Assembly (NCBI RefSeq): GCF_049803795.1
Contig: NZ_JBNAGJ010000005.1
Coordinates: 1-64,000, forward strand
Direction of reading: 5' to 3'
Length of the DNA stretch: 64,000 bases
Source of the DNA: Thalassobius sp002708925
Lineage (GTDB): Bacteria; Pseudomonadota; Alphaproteobacteria; Rhodobacterales; Rhodobacteraceae
Each line of letters starts with the position of its first letter. Position 1 is the first letter of the stretch. Shown one piece after another: positions 1 to 8,497 of the stretch. A program made the translations under genes and the position numbers. The notes under the pieces are model-generated. The model was not told the DNA's origin and did not search any database. It saw only the letters and a list, made by a program, of their open reading frames with translations.

Positions 1-741
1 GTCAAGCGTGTGATTGACTACAACGTAAAGGTTCGCGTTAAGGCGGATGGCGGCGGAGTTGATCTTGCGAATGTAAAGATGTCGATGAACCCGTTCGACG
101 AGATCGCGGTTGAAGAGGCGATCCGGCTGAAAGAAGCGGGCAAGGCGGACGAGATCGTCGTTGTGTCGATCGGGGTGAAACAGGCGCAGGAAACGCTGCG
201 GACGGCTCTGGCGATGGGGGCGGACCGTGCGATTTTGGTTGTTGCGGCGGATGACGTTCACACGGATATCGAACCTCTGGCCGTTGCCAAGATTCTGAAG
301 GCCGTGATCGACGAAGAGGCCCCCGGCCTGGTCATTGCGGGCAAGCAGGCGATCGACAACGACATGAACGCGACCGGCCAGATGCTGGCGGCGCTTTTGG
401 GGTGGGGTCAGGCGACCTTTGCCTCTGAGGTTGGGATTGACGGCGATACGGCCGTTGTCACCCGCGAGGTGGACGGCGGTCTGCAAACGATCAGCGTGAA
501 GCTGCCGGCGATCGTGACCGCCGATCTGCGCCTGAACGAGCCGCGCTACGCCAGCCTGCCCAACATCATGAAGGCCAAGAAGAAGCCGCTGGACGAGAAA
601 ACGGCCGCCGATTACGGCGTCGATACCGCCCCGCGTCTTGAGATCGTGAAAACTGCGGAACCTGCGGCCCGTCAGGCCGGAGAGATTGTCGGCTCGGTCG
701 ATGATCTGGTTGCGAAGCTGAAAGAAAAGGGGGTCGTGTAA
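1..741 (+). CDS. etfB: Electron transfer flavoprotein subunit beta (5' end outside the window)
   Basis: Beta subunit of the FAD/AMP-containing heterodimer that takes electrons from acyl-CoA dehydrogenases and passes them to ETF-ubiquinone oxidoreductase. The frame is open from base 1 (V-K-R-V-I-D-Y-N), which matches the usual PVKRVIDYNVKVRVK start region of the family, so only a few N-terminal residues lie outside the window. The GTG at base 10 is internal, not the start. The conserved ETF-beta signature region around AIDNDMNATGQMLAALLGW is present. The stop overlaps the etfA ATG by one base (TAATG), indicating translational coupling. An acyl-CoA dehydrogenase, the electron donor type, follows etfA. 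Confidence 0.96.
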   Translation, partial: VKRVIDYNVKVRVKADGGGVDLANVKMSMNPFDEIAVEEAIRLKEAGKADEIVVVSIGVKQAQETLRTALAMGADRAILVVAADDVHTDIEPLAVAKILKAVIDEEAPGLVIAGKQAIDNDMNATGQMLAALLGWGQATFASEVGIDGDTAVVTREVDGGLQTISVKLPAIVTADLRLNEPRYASLPNIMKAKKKPLDEKTAADYGVDTAPRLEIVKTAEPAARQAGEIVGSVDDLVAKLKEKGVV

Positions 742-1661
742 TGGCTGTTCTTCTCCTTGCGGAAATCTCGGGTGGGGCGCTGGCGCTGGACGCCACCGCC
801 AAAGCTGTCACTGCCGCCACCGCCCTGGGCGATGTGACGGTTCTGGTGGCCGGGCCTGCGGGCGCGGCCGAAGAGGCCGCCACCATCGCAGGTGTGGCCA
901 AGGTTCTGGTTGCCGATGACGCGGCCTACGCCAACGGCCTGGCCGAGCCCGTGGCCGACCTGCTGGTCAGCCTGGCAGGCAATTATGAACATATCGTTGC
1001 CCCGTCCACGGCCAGCGCAAAAAACATTCTGCCGCGGGTGGCCGCGCTGCTGGATGTGATGGTTTTGTCGGATGTGACGGCGATTGTGGACGGCGCCACG
1101 TTTGAACGCCCGGTCTATGCGGGCAACGCGGTTCAGACGGTAAAATCCAACGATTCCAAGAAGGTACTGACGGTTCGCACCTCGACTTTCGATGCGGCGG
1201 GCACTGGCGCGGCCGCCCCGGTTGAGGCAATCTCCGCCGCCGGCAACGCCGGGCTTAGCACCTGGGTCGAGGACAAGGTCGCCGAAAGCGACCGGCCGGA
1301 ACTGACCTCGGCTGGCGTTGTCGTTTCGGGCGGCCGCGGTGTCGGCTCCGAGGAAAACTTCGCCCTGATCGAGGCCCTGGCCGACAAGCTGGGCGCCGCC
1401 GTCGGCGCCTCGCGCGCGGCGGTGGATTCGGGCTTTGCCCCGAACGACTGGCAAGTGGGCCAGACCGGCAAGGTCGTCGCGCCGGATCTGTATATCGCCG
1501 TCGGGATTTCCGGGGCAATTCAACACCTTGCGGGCATGAAAGACAGCAAAATCATCGTCGCCATCAACAAGGACGAAGAGGCCCCCATCTTCCAGGTCGC
1601 CGACTTCGGACTCGTCGCAGACCTCTTCGACGCATTGCCTGAACTGACCGCCAAAATCTAA
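741..1661 (+). CDS. etfA: Electron transfer flavoprotein subunit alpha
   Basis: Alpha subunit of ETF, 306 aa, normal family length. The N-terminal part (about 1-185) forms the ETF-type Rossmann-like domain. The C-terminal part (about 190-306) is the FAD-binding domain, with the conserved stretches GQTGKVVAPDLYIAVGISGA and INKDEEAPIFQVADFGLVAD. It starts in a TAATG overlap with etfB. The next gene, 10 bases downstream behind an AAGGAG Shine-Dalgarno, encodes an acyl-CoA dehydrogenase, so donor and acceptor are probably made from one transcript. Confidence 0.97.
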   Translation: MAVLLLAEISGGALALDATAKAVTAATALGDVTVLVAGPAGAAEEAATIAGVAKVLVADDAAYANGLAEPVADLLVSLAGNYEHIVAPSTASAKNILPRVAALLDVMVLSDVTAIVDGATFERPVYAGNAVQTVKSNDSKKVLTVRTSTFDAAGTGAAAPVEAISAAGNAGLSTWVEDKVAESDRPELTSAGVVVSGGRGVGSEENFALIEALADKLGAAVGASRAAVDSGFAPNDWQVGQTGKVVAPDLYIAVGISGAIQHLAGMKDSKIIVAINKDEEAPIFQVADFGLVADLFDALPELTAKI

Positions 1662-1671
1662 GGAGACCGGG

Positions 1672-3459
1672 ATGAGCTATACTGCCCCGCTGGATGACAT
1701 GATGTTCGTGCTTGAGGACCTGTGCGGTCTTGAGGACATCGCCCAATTGCCCGGACTTGAGGAAGCCTCGGCCGATATGGTGGCCGCCATTCTGGAGGAA
1801 GCCGGCAAATTCGCCGGTCAGGTTCTGGCGCCGCTGAATGCCACGGGCGATCAGCAGGGGCTGGGGTTCGAAGACGGCGCAGTTACCACGCCTGCGGGCT
1901 GGAAAGACGCCTATACCCAGATTGTCGAGATGGGCTGGAACAGCCCGACCGCCGATCCCGAACATGGGGGCATGGGCCTGCCGCAGGCGGTAAACGCTTG
2001 TATTCAGGAAATGTTTCAGGGCGCGAACATGTCTTTCCAGCTGTGTCCGATGCTGACGCAGGGCGCGATTGAGGCGATCGAGGGCTATGCCTCGGATGCG
2101 CTGAAAGAGGCCTATCTGCCCAATCTGGTCACCGGCACCTGGACCGGCACGATGAACCTGACCGAGCCGCAGGCGGGCTCGGATCTGGCGGCGATCCGGT
2201 CCAAGGCCGAACCGCAGGGCGATCACTATCTGGTTTCGGGGCAGAAGATTTTCATCACCTATGGCGAGCATGACATGGCCGAGAATATCGTCCATCTGGT
2301 GCTGGCCCGTCTGCCCGACGCGCCCGAAGGGGTCAAAGGGATTTCGCTGTTCATCGTGCCGAAATTCATGGTCAACGCAGATGGCTCTTTGGGGGCGCGC
2401 AACGATGTGCGCTGTGTCTCTATCGAGCATAAGCTGGGCATCCACGCCAGCCCCACCTGCACTCTGGCCTTTGGCGATAATGGCGGGGCCGTGGGGTATT
2501 TGGTGGGCGAGCCCAACAAAGGCCTGCAATATATGTTCGCGATGATGAATAACGCGCGGCTGAATGTCGGTCTTCAGGGGATTGGGGTGGCTGAACATGC
2601 CACCCAGCACGCCATTGCCTATGCGATGGAGCGTAAACAGGGCGGCACGCCAGCAGGCGCGGCCCCCACGATCATGGGCCACCCCGATGTGCGCCGGATG
2701 CTGGGCCTGATGAAATCCCGTACCGAGGCCGCCCGCGTGCTGGCCTATCGCGCCGCTGCCTCGCTGGATCATGCGCATCGTGCCACGGATCCCGATCAGC
2801 GCGCCTATCATCAGCGCCGCGTGGATTTCCTGATCCCGATCGCCAAGGGCTGGTCAACGGAACTGGGCGTTCACAGTGCCTCGCTGGGGGTGCAGGTGCA
2901 TGGCGGCATGGGCTTTGTCGAGGAAACCGGCGCGGCTCAGCATCTGCGCGATGCCCGTATCACCACGATCTATGAGGGCACCACTGGCATTCAGGCTCTG
3001 GATCTGGTGGGGCGCAAGATCATCCGTGACAAAGGTCAGGCCGCGCAAGAGGTGATCGCCGATATGCGGGCCTCGGCCCAGGCGCTGGCTGCGCAGGACA
3101 CGGCGGGCACCGATTGGGCGGCGCTGAGTGCGGCAGTTACCGAAGCGGCCGATATCGTCGCCGAGCTGACCGACTGGCTGGTCGCGCAGAACAGCCACGA
3201 GCCGCAGGCCGCCGCGGCGACGATCCTTGAACTGTTCGGGATTGCTCTGGGGGCCTGGGCGATGGGCGATGCCGCGCTGATGGCCGCGAAACGGATCGAG
3301 AACGGGCAGGGCAGCGCCAGCCTGACGGCCAAGCTGAACATCGCCGTGTTCTATCTGTCTAATGTTTTCCCGCAGGCGCGCGGGCTGCAAAAGATCGCCA
3401 TGGCCGGAGCCGCGGATGTGCTCTCCCTGCAAGCCGCCGATTTCGGTGTGCCCGCCTAA
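1672..3459 (+). CDS. Long acyl-CoA dehydrogenase (DmdC-like subfamily)
   Basis: FAD-dependent acyl-CoA dehydrogenase of 595 aa, longer than the roughly 380-aa classic enzymes. It belongs to the subfamily with an extra C-terminal domain that also contains DmdC (3-methylmercaptopropionyl-CoA dehydrogenase of DMSP demethylation) and FadE-like enzymes. Seen: the central flavin-site stretch MNLTEPQAGSDLAAIRSKAE (about 160-180), the C-terminal signature VHGGMGFVEETGAAQHLRD (about 410-430) and IYEGTTGIQALDLVGRK. The start follows an AAGGAGA Shine-Dalgarno. Lying directly behind etfBA, it probably donates electrons to that ETF. The exact acyl-CoA substrate cannot be read from sequence. A DmdC role is possible, but paralogues are common in roseobacters. 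Confidence 0.9.
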   Translation: MSYTAPLDDMMFVLEDLCGLEDIAQLPGLEEASADMVAAILEEAGKFAGQVLAPLNATGDQQGLGFEDGAVTTPAGWKDAYTQIVEMGWNSPTADPEHGGMGLPQAVNACIQEMFQGANMSFQLCPMLTQGAIEAIEGYASDALKEAYLPNLVTGTWTGTMNLTEPQAGSDLAAIRSKAEPQGDHYLVSGQKIFITYGEHDMAENIVHLVLARLPDAPEGVKGISLFIVPKFMVNADGSLGARNDVRCVSIEHKLGIHASPTCTLAFGDNGGAVGYLVGEPNKGLQYMFAMMNNARLNVGLQGIGVAEHATQHAIAYAMERKQGGTPAGAAPTIMGHPDVRRMLGLMKSRTEAARVLAYRAAASLDHAHRATDPDQRAYHQRRVDFLIPIAKGWSTELGVHSASLGVQVHGGMGFVEETGAAQHLRDARITTIYEGTTGIQALDLVGRKIIRDKGQAAQEVIADMRASAQALAAQDTAGTDWAALSAAVTEAADIVAELTDWLVAQNSHEPQAAAATILELFGIALGAWAMGDAALMAAKRIENGQGSASLTAKLNIAVFYLSNVFPQARGLQKIAMAGAADVLSLQAADFGVPA

Positions 3460-3571
3460 GCGATCTGTCCCGGCCCTCCTATCCCAGAGCGGGGCCGGGA
3501 CACTTGATCACGCCGCAGCGCGGCCCGATGTCACGCGCGGCCCGGCGCAACACCGGCTGTCGATCCGGCGT

Positions 3572-4048
3572 TTATTCAGCCACCAAGGGCGCATGAATGG
3601 CCCGTAACAGCCGGGCGGCCAGATCGGCCGGCAGCACCACCATCAGCCCGCGTTTTCCGCCATTGATCGCGACCTCATCGGAGCTGATCGCTGTGCGCTC
3701 GATGGCTGTCGGCACCTGACGTTTCTGACCGAACGGGCTGATCCCGCCAGTGTGAAACCCGGTCAGGCGCTCGGCTTTTTCAGGGGGCATCATGGCCGCC
3801 GATTTGCCTCCAAAGGCTGCGGCCACCTTCTTCATTGATAAGGTTCTGTCGGCGGGCAGGACAACGCAGGCCGGTTTGCCATCGACCTCGGTCATCAGGG
3901 TTTTCAGCACATGGTCAGGGGACATGCCGATGGCCTGGGCGGCTTGCAGGCCGATCCGCTCGGCACCCGGAGCATAATCATAGGAAACAATCCTGTAGGT
4001 GGCTTTGCTGCGGTCCAGAAACCGCGTGGCGGGGGTGGCTTTGCTCAT
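3572..4048 (-). CDS. ybaK: YbaK-type Cys-tRNA(Pro)/Cys-tRNA(Cys) deacylase
   Basis: Trans-editing aminoacyl-tRNA deacylase of the YbaK/EbsC family, which hydrolyses Cys mischarged on tRNA-Pro. 158 aa, the usual size for this single-domain family. The ATG at 4048 (MSKATPATRFLDR) is chosen because homologues begin with this S/T-P-A motif; the upstream extension of the frame is low-complexity read-through. Conserved YbaK features are the VLKTLMTEVDGK segment, the ADRTLSMKKVAAAFGGKSAAMMPPEKAERLTG region and the GGISPFGQKR loop. It is convergent with the acyl-CoA dehydrogenase. The chrA gene lies 44 bases upstream on the same strand, so it may be co-transcribed. Confidence 0.93.
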   Translation of the reverse strand: MSKATPATRFLDRSKATYRIVSYDYAPGAERIGLQAAQAIGMSPDHVLKTLMTEVDGKPACVVLPADRTLSMKKVAAAFGGKSAAMMPPEKAERLTGFHTGGISPFGQKRQVPTAIERTAISSDEVAINGGKRGLMVVLPADLAARLLRAIHAPLVAE

Positions 4049-4092
4049 GTGTCGATCCAGAATGGGGCGCGATTTACCTAGCCTGGCGTGGA

Positions 4093-5277
4093 TCAGAGCG
4101 CCAGCAAAACCCCACCCAGCGCGCCAAGCAGAACGACGCTCCAGGGTGGGGCCTTCCATTGCATCAGCAACAGCAGACATAGCAGCGCCAGCACCAGATC
4201 CGCCAGCCCGCTTACCCCCGAGGTAAAGACCGGATCGTACAAAGCCGCGCCCAGAATTCCCACTACGGCCGCATTCGCCCCCTGCATCGCCGATTGCGCC
4301 CAAGAGTGTCGGCGCAGGTTCGCCCAATGCGGCAGGACCGCCAGCAGCAACAGAAAACCGGGCAGGAAAATCGCAATCAGCGCCAGCAGCGCGGCGGGCC
4401 AGCCGCCAATGGCCATTCCCAGATACGCAGCAAAGGTAAACAGCGGTCCGGGCACCGCCTGGGCCGCGCCATAACCGGCCAGAAAACTGTCGGCGCTAAG
4501 CCATGCGGGGACCAGCTCGGCCTCTAGCAGGGGCAGCACCACATGCCCGCCGCCAAACACCAGCGCTCCGGCGCGATAGAAGCTGTCAAACAGGGCCACC
4601 CCGCTTGCAAAGGAGCCACCAAGCGGCCCCAGCAGGGGCAGCCCCATAAGCAGAGCCAGCGCTAGGGTCAGGCATAACAGGCTGAAAACACGAGAGATAC
4701 GCACCGGCATCGGCTGGGCGGTATAAACAGTGCCTCTGGCCAGAAACAGCCCGATCACCGCCCCCAGAACGATGGCTGCGGGCATGGCAATCGGGACCGG
4801 AGCAAAAGCCACCAGCGCCACCGCCAGCAGCGCAATCGTGCCGCGCTCTTTGTCCGGGCACAGGCTGTGCGCCATGCCCCAGACAGCCTGGGCGACGATT
4901 GCAACAGCGACGATTTTCAGCCCGTGCAAAGCCTGCCCGACCCAGGCGCTTTCAAGCTGCAAAACCGCGACGGCCACGGCCATCAGCACCAGCGCCGAGG
5001 GCAGGGTGAAGGCGATGAACGCCGCCAGCGCCCCCAAGGGCCCCGCGCGCATCAGCCCAACGGCAAACCCAAACTGGCTGGAGGCCGGGCCGGGCAGAAA
5101 CTGACACAGCGCCACCAGATCGGCGAACTCGGTCTCGCTCAGCCATTTGCGGCGGGTGGTGAATTCATCCCGAAAATACCCGATATGCGCAATCGGCCCG
5201 CCAAACGAGCTAAGCCCCAGGCGCAGGAAAACAAGGAACACTTCGGCGGCGGAACCGCGTTTATTCTGATCGGACAT
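4093..5277 (-). CDS. chrA: Chromate transporter, two-domain (long-chain) ChrA
   Basis: Inner-membrane CHR-superfamily transporter associated with chromate efflux. 394 aa, the length of the two-domain form, with two tandem chromate-transport domains (about 10-180 and 210-390), each opening with the family motif: FLRLGLSSFGGPIAHIGY near the start, and RAGALVFGGGHVVLPLLE in the second half. The QFLPGPASSQFG and GAAQAVPGPLFTFAAYLG motifs are also present. About ten hydrophobic segments are visible. It precedes ybaK on the same strand and is divergent from the pxp operon. True chromate specificity is an inference from the family name; some members have other anion substrates. Confidence 0.93.
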   Translation of the reverse strand: MSDQNKRGSAAEVFLVFLRLGLSSFGGPIAHIGYFRDEFTTRRKWLSETEFADLVALCQFLPGPASSQFGFAVGLMRAGPLGALAAFIAFTLPSALVLMAVAVAVLQLESAWVGQALHGLKIVAVAIVAQAVWGMAHSLCPDKERGTIALLAVALVAFAPVPIAMPAAIVLGAVIGLFLARGTVYTAQPMPVRISRVFSLLCLTLALALLMGLPLLGPLGGSFASGVALFDSFYRAGALVFGGGHVVLPLLEAELVPAWLSADSFLAGYGAAQAVPGPLFTFAAYLGMAIGGWPAALLALIAIFLPGFLLLLAVLPHWANLRRHSWAQSAMQGANAAVVGILGAALYDPVFTSGVSGLADLVLALLCLLLLMQWKAPPWSVVLLGALGGVLLAL

Positions 5278-5496
5278 AAACGGCCTGCGGGGTTGATTTC
5301 CGGCACTTTAACGCAGCAGGTGCAACAAAGTCATGTCACAAACGCGCCGCCGCTGAGCCAATCGGAAATTGGCCCGTTGGGGCATTCTAACCGCTGGAAA
5401 CCACAGGAAAACCGCCGATTGGGGGGCGGGCGTTGACTTTCCACGGCGATCAGAGTGAATTGGCGCAGAGCCCCCAGAAACGGACCGCGCCGCGCC

Positions 5497-6246
5497 ATGA
5501 CTGTCCCTGCCCAATTCGATGGATGGCCCCGCCTGCGCAATGTGGGGTTCGACGGGATGCTGATCAGCTTTGGCGCTGAGCTTAGCGAGCCTGCGAACCG
5601 GGCTGCGCTGGCGTTTCGGGCGGCATTGGAACATGCGGAGTGTCCGGGGATCGAGGAAACCAGTACCTCTTTGGTGTCCTGTTTTCTGCGGTTCGATCCG
5701 CTGGCGCAGGGCCATGCGCAGATGCGGGCCAATCTGGAACATCTGCTGGCGCAGCGCGACTGGTATGCGGCCGATTTGCCCGAAGGGCGCCGTCTGTGGC
5801 GTATTCCCACGGCTTATGGCTCGGATCTGGCGCCGCAGTTGGATCAGGCCGCCGCCGCTGCGGGACTGTCCGAGCAAGAGGCCATTGCCTCGCTTTCTGG
5901 CACGCGGGTGCGGGTGCAGACCATCGGTTTTGCGCCGGGAATGCCTTATCTGGGGGCGCTGCCCGACTGCTGGGACATCCCGCGCCAGAAAACCCTGACA
6001 GAGCGAATCCCCGAGGGCGCGCTGACCGTTGCGATCCGGCAGATGGTGCTGTTTCCGGTGTCCACTCCGACCGGCTGGCGGCATGTGGGGCAAACCGCGA
6101 TCCGCCTGTTCCGTCCGCAAAGCGATACGCCCTTTGTGCTGCGTCCGGGCGATGAGGTGCTGTTTCCCGCCATAACACGAGAGCAATTCGAACGGATCGC
6201 TGCCTCGGGCCCGGATGGGGGCGCAACCTGCGTGCCGCTGTCATGA
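5497..6246 (+). CDS. pxpB: 5-oxoprolinase subunit PxpB
   Basis: Subunit B (KipI/allophanate hydrolase subunit 1-like) of the prokaryotic ATP-dependent 5-oxoprolinase PxpABC, which opens pyroglutamate to glutamate. About 249 aa from the ATG at 5497; a GTG at 5455 would add 14 basic residues that look non-conserved. Characteristic stretches are FLRFDPLAQG, the GFAPGMPYLGALPD loop and MVLFPVSTPTGWRHVGQT. The 3' end overlaps pxpC by 4 bases (ATGA), typical of translational coupling. The upstream 219 bases between chrA and this gene must hold the operon promoter; no obvious operator was recognised there. Confidence 0.94.
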   Translation: MTVPAQFDGWPRLRNVGFDGMLISFGAELSEPANRAALAFRAALEHAECPGIEETSTSLVSCFLRFDPLAQGHAQMRANLEHLLAQRDWYAADLPEGRRLWRIPTAYGSDLAPQLDQAAAAAGLSEQEAIASLSGTRVRVQTIGFAPGMPYLGALPDCWDIPRQKTLTERIPEGALTVAIRQMVLFPVSTPTGWRHVGQTAIRLFRPQSDTPFVLRPGDEVLFPAITREQFERIAASGPDGGATCVPLS

Positions 6247-7256
6247 CGCGCCAGGTCAGCATCCTGAAGGCCGGGCCGGGTATCACCTGCCAGGATCGGG
6301 GGCGGCCGGGCTATCTGGCCTATGGCCTGTCCCGCGGCGGGGCGGCGGATATTCTGGCCCTGTCGGAGGGCGCGGCCCTGCTGGGGCAATCGCCAGATCT
6401 GGGTGCGATCGAGATGCCCGGCATGGGCGGCGATTTCAGGGCCTCTCAGGATATGCGGATCGCGCTGACCGGCGCGCAGATGACGGCCACTCTCGACGGT
6501 GCGCCCCTGGCCTGGAACGCCAGTCATCTGCTGGGCGCGGGGCAGGTGCTCAGCATCGGGCCTGCGCGCCGGGGCACCTATGGCTATCTGACTTTTGGCG
6601 GCGGGCTGGCCGAGACGCCGGTTCTGGGATCGCTGTCATCGCATCTGGCGGCGGGGCTGGGGCAGGGGGTGCAGCCGGGGACGGTTCTGCACATCGGCGC
6701 GGATCACGGCACAGAGGTGGGGATGACGCTGCCCCCTGAGCCCCGTTTCGGCGGCGGAGAGGTGCGCGTGCTGCCCAGCTTGCAGACCGATCTGTTCGAT
6801 CCCGCCCAATTGCAGCGCTTTGAACAGACCGAGTTTCACCGCGATCACCGGGGCAATCGGATGGGGCTGCGGATGGTCTCGGACGGGGCGGGCTTTCGGG
6901 CCGAGGGCGGGCTGACTGCCCTGTCCGAGGTGATCGTGCCCGGCGATATTCAGATCACCGGCGATGGCACGCCCTTTGTCCTGATGGCCGAGTGCCAGAC
7001 AACAGGGGGCTATCCGCGGATTGGAACCGTGCTGCCGTGTGATCTGCCGCGCGTGGCGCAGGCGATGCCGGGCGATACGATCCGGTTTGCTTTTGTGACC
7101 CGCGAGGACGCCTATCAGGCCGAAACCCGCGCGCGGGCGGGGCTGCGGGCGCTTGGTGCGGGGGTGCGGCCTCTGCTGCGCGATCCGGCGGACATGCCGG
7201 ATCTGTTGTCCTATCAGTTGATCAGCGGCATGATTGCCGGAACCGAGGAGCCCTGA
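6243..7256 (+). CDS. pxpC: 5-oxoprolinase subunit PxpC (biotin-dependent carboxyltransferase family)
   Basis: Subunit C (KipA/allophanate hydrolase subunit 2-like) of PxpABC. 337 aa, normal size. The diagnostic N-terminus GPGITCQDRGRPGYLAYGLSRGGAAD and the GNRMGLRM and MAECQTTGGYPRIGTVLPCDLPR motifs are all present. The ATG sits in the 4-base overlap with pxpB, and the pxpA ATG follows 3 bases after its stop. The tight BCA order is the classic arrangement and supports a three-subunit complex acting on cytosolic 5-oxoproline, a spontaneous glutamine breakdown product. Confidence 0.95.
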   Translation: MTRQVSILKAGPGITCQDRGRPGYLAYGLSRGGAADILALSEGAALLGQSPDLGAIEMPGMGGDFRASQDMRIALTGAQMTATLDGAPLAWNASHLLGAGQVLSIGPARRGTYGYLTFGGGLAETPVLGSLSSHLAAGLGQGVQPGTVLHIGADHGTEVGMTLPPEPRFGGGEVRVLPSLQTDLFDPAQLQRFEQTEFHRDHRGNRMGLRMVSDGAGFRAEGGLTALSEVIVPGDIQITGDGTPFVLMAECQTTGGYPRIGTVLPCDLPRVAQAMPGDTIRFAFVTREDAYQAETRARAGLRALGAGVRPLLRDPADMPDLLSYQLISGMIAGTEEP

Positions 7257-7259
7257 GCC

Positions 7260-8039
7260 ATGAACCTGACCGTCGATCTGAATGCCGATATGGGCGAAAG
7301 CTATGGTGCCTGGTCCATGGGCGATGACGCGGCGCTGTTGCGGGTGGTCAGCTCGGCCAATGTTGCCTGCGGGATGCACGCGGGCGATTGGGATACGATG
7401 GCGCGGACCATGGCGCTGGCGGTCCGGAACGGGGTGGAAATCGGAGCGCATCCGGGTTTTGCCGATTTGCAGGGATTTGGGCGGCGGCCCCTGCGGATGG
7501 CTCTGGACAGTCTGGGCAACCTGGTGCGCTACCAGCTGGGGGCCGCGCAGGCCATGGCGCGGGCCAGTGGCGGGCAAGTGCGGCACCTGAAACTGCATGG
7601 CGCGCTGGCGAATATGGCAGCCGAGGACAAAGCCATGGCCCTGGCCTGCTACCGGGCCGCGCTACAGGTGGATCCAGAACTGATTATCCTGGTTCTGGCC
7701 GGCACGCAGCAACAGCGTGCTGCGGCAGAGCTGGGCTGCAACGCCGCCTGCGAGATTTTCGCGGACCGGGCCTATAATGACGATGCAACCCTGGTGGATC
7801 GCAGCCTGCCGGGGGCCGTGATCCACGATCCCAAGGCGGCGGCGCAGCGGGTGCTGGACATGGTGCGCGCCGGGGCCATCCTGACGCAAAGCGGCGCGCG
7901 GATTCTCACCCGGATCGACACGATCTGCCTGCATGGGGATACACCCGCAGCGGTGCAGATCGCGGCGCAGGTGCGGGCAACGCTTGAGGCGAACGGGGTG
8001 CGGATCGCGCCCTTCGCCGGCGCGCCAGTTCAGGCCTAG
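7260..8039 (+). CDS. pxpA: 5-oxoprolinase subunit PxpA (LamB/YcsF family)
   Basis: Subunit A of 5-oxoprolinase, LamB/YcsF family, 259 aa. The opening VDLNADMGESYGAW, the ANVACGMHAGDWDTM and IGAHPGFADLQGFGRR segments, HLKLHGALANMA and the late CLHGDTPAA are the family's conserved blocks. It is the last gene of pxpBCA. The stop codon TAG shares a CTAG tetranucleotide (8036-8039) with the stop codon of the convergent response-regulator gene, so the operon has no space for its own intrinsic terminator before the opposing coding sequence. Confidence 0.96.
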   Translation: MNLTVDLNADMGESYGAWSMGDDAALLRVVSSANVACGMHAGDWDTMARTMALAVRNGVEIGAHPGFADLQGFGRRPLRMALDSLGNLVRYQLGAAQAMARASGGQVRHLKLHGALANMAAEDKAMALACYRAALQVDPELIILVLAGTQQQRAAAELGCNAACEIFADRAYNDDATLVDRSLPGAVIHDPKAAAQRVLDMVRAGAILTQSGARILTRIDTICLHGDTPAAVQIAAQVRATLEANGVRIAPFAGAPVQA

Positions 8040-8425
8040 GCTGTTTGCAGCTCTGCCCAATGCTGACTGAGCCGGGTGCACAGATCAATCGGATCGAAGG
8101 GTTTGGTGATCACCGCCAGACAGCCCTGCGCCAACAGCCGTTCGGCAAAGGCCTCTTCGGCCTTGGCGGTCAGGAACACGGCGGGCACATTTTCCTGACC
8201 GGGGATCTTCTTGAGGGCCTGCCAGGTTTCCTCGCCTGTCATTTCGGGCATCATCACGTCCAGCAGGAACATCTGCGGGTCGAAATCGCCGATGCCTTTC
8301 AGCGCCTCGGCCCCTGATGAAAATTGTGCCACTTCGAACTGGCCCACCAGTTCCAGCGCCATTTTAACGATAACGCGGATGTCTTCGTCATCATCGACGT
8401 GCAGGATTCGTCTTAGCTCTTCCAT
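8036..8425 (-). CDS. Single-domain response regulator (CheY-like receiver only)
   Basis: 129-aa receiver domain without an output domain. Phospho-acceptor Asp56 (FLLDVMMPEMTG), the acidic pocket VDDDED at about 10-15, and the conserved Lys in ITKPFDP are all present, so it should be phosphorylated. It lies downstream of two histidine kinases on the same strand (gap about 70 bases), which makes it their probable phosphotransfer partner or a sink/diffusible relay. It ends in a 4-base CTAG overlap with pxpA. Output must be through protein-protein interaction; no DNA-binding region exists. Confidence 0.93.
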   Translation of the reverse strand: MEELRRILHVDDDEDIRVIVKMALELVGQFEVAQFSSGAEALKGIGDFDPQMFLLDVMMPEMTGEETWQALKKIPGQENVPAVFLTAKAEEAFAERLLAQGCLAVITKPFDPIDLCTRLSQHWAELQTA

Positions 8426-8497
8426 CTTCGGGCGCTGTTTCCTGTCTTCAGCTGAGTCCGCATCCTGATCCCAAAAAGATGCGTATGCTCTTGAGTT

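Noticed and set aside
10..741. GTG at base 10 as the etfB start
   Set aside because: The frame is open to base 1 and V-K-R before it matches the conserved N-terminal region, so the gene simply begins outside the window.
1564..2811. 415-codon antisense frame over the acyl-CoA dehydrogenase
   Set aside because: Shadow of a strongly conserved plus-strand gene.
3468..3500. Terminator after the acyl-CoA dehydrogenase
   Set aside because: TCCCGGCC/GGCCGGGA can pair, but the loop is 17 bases and there is no T run.
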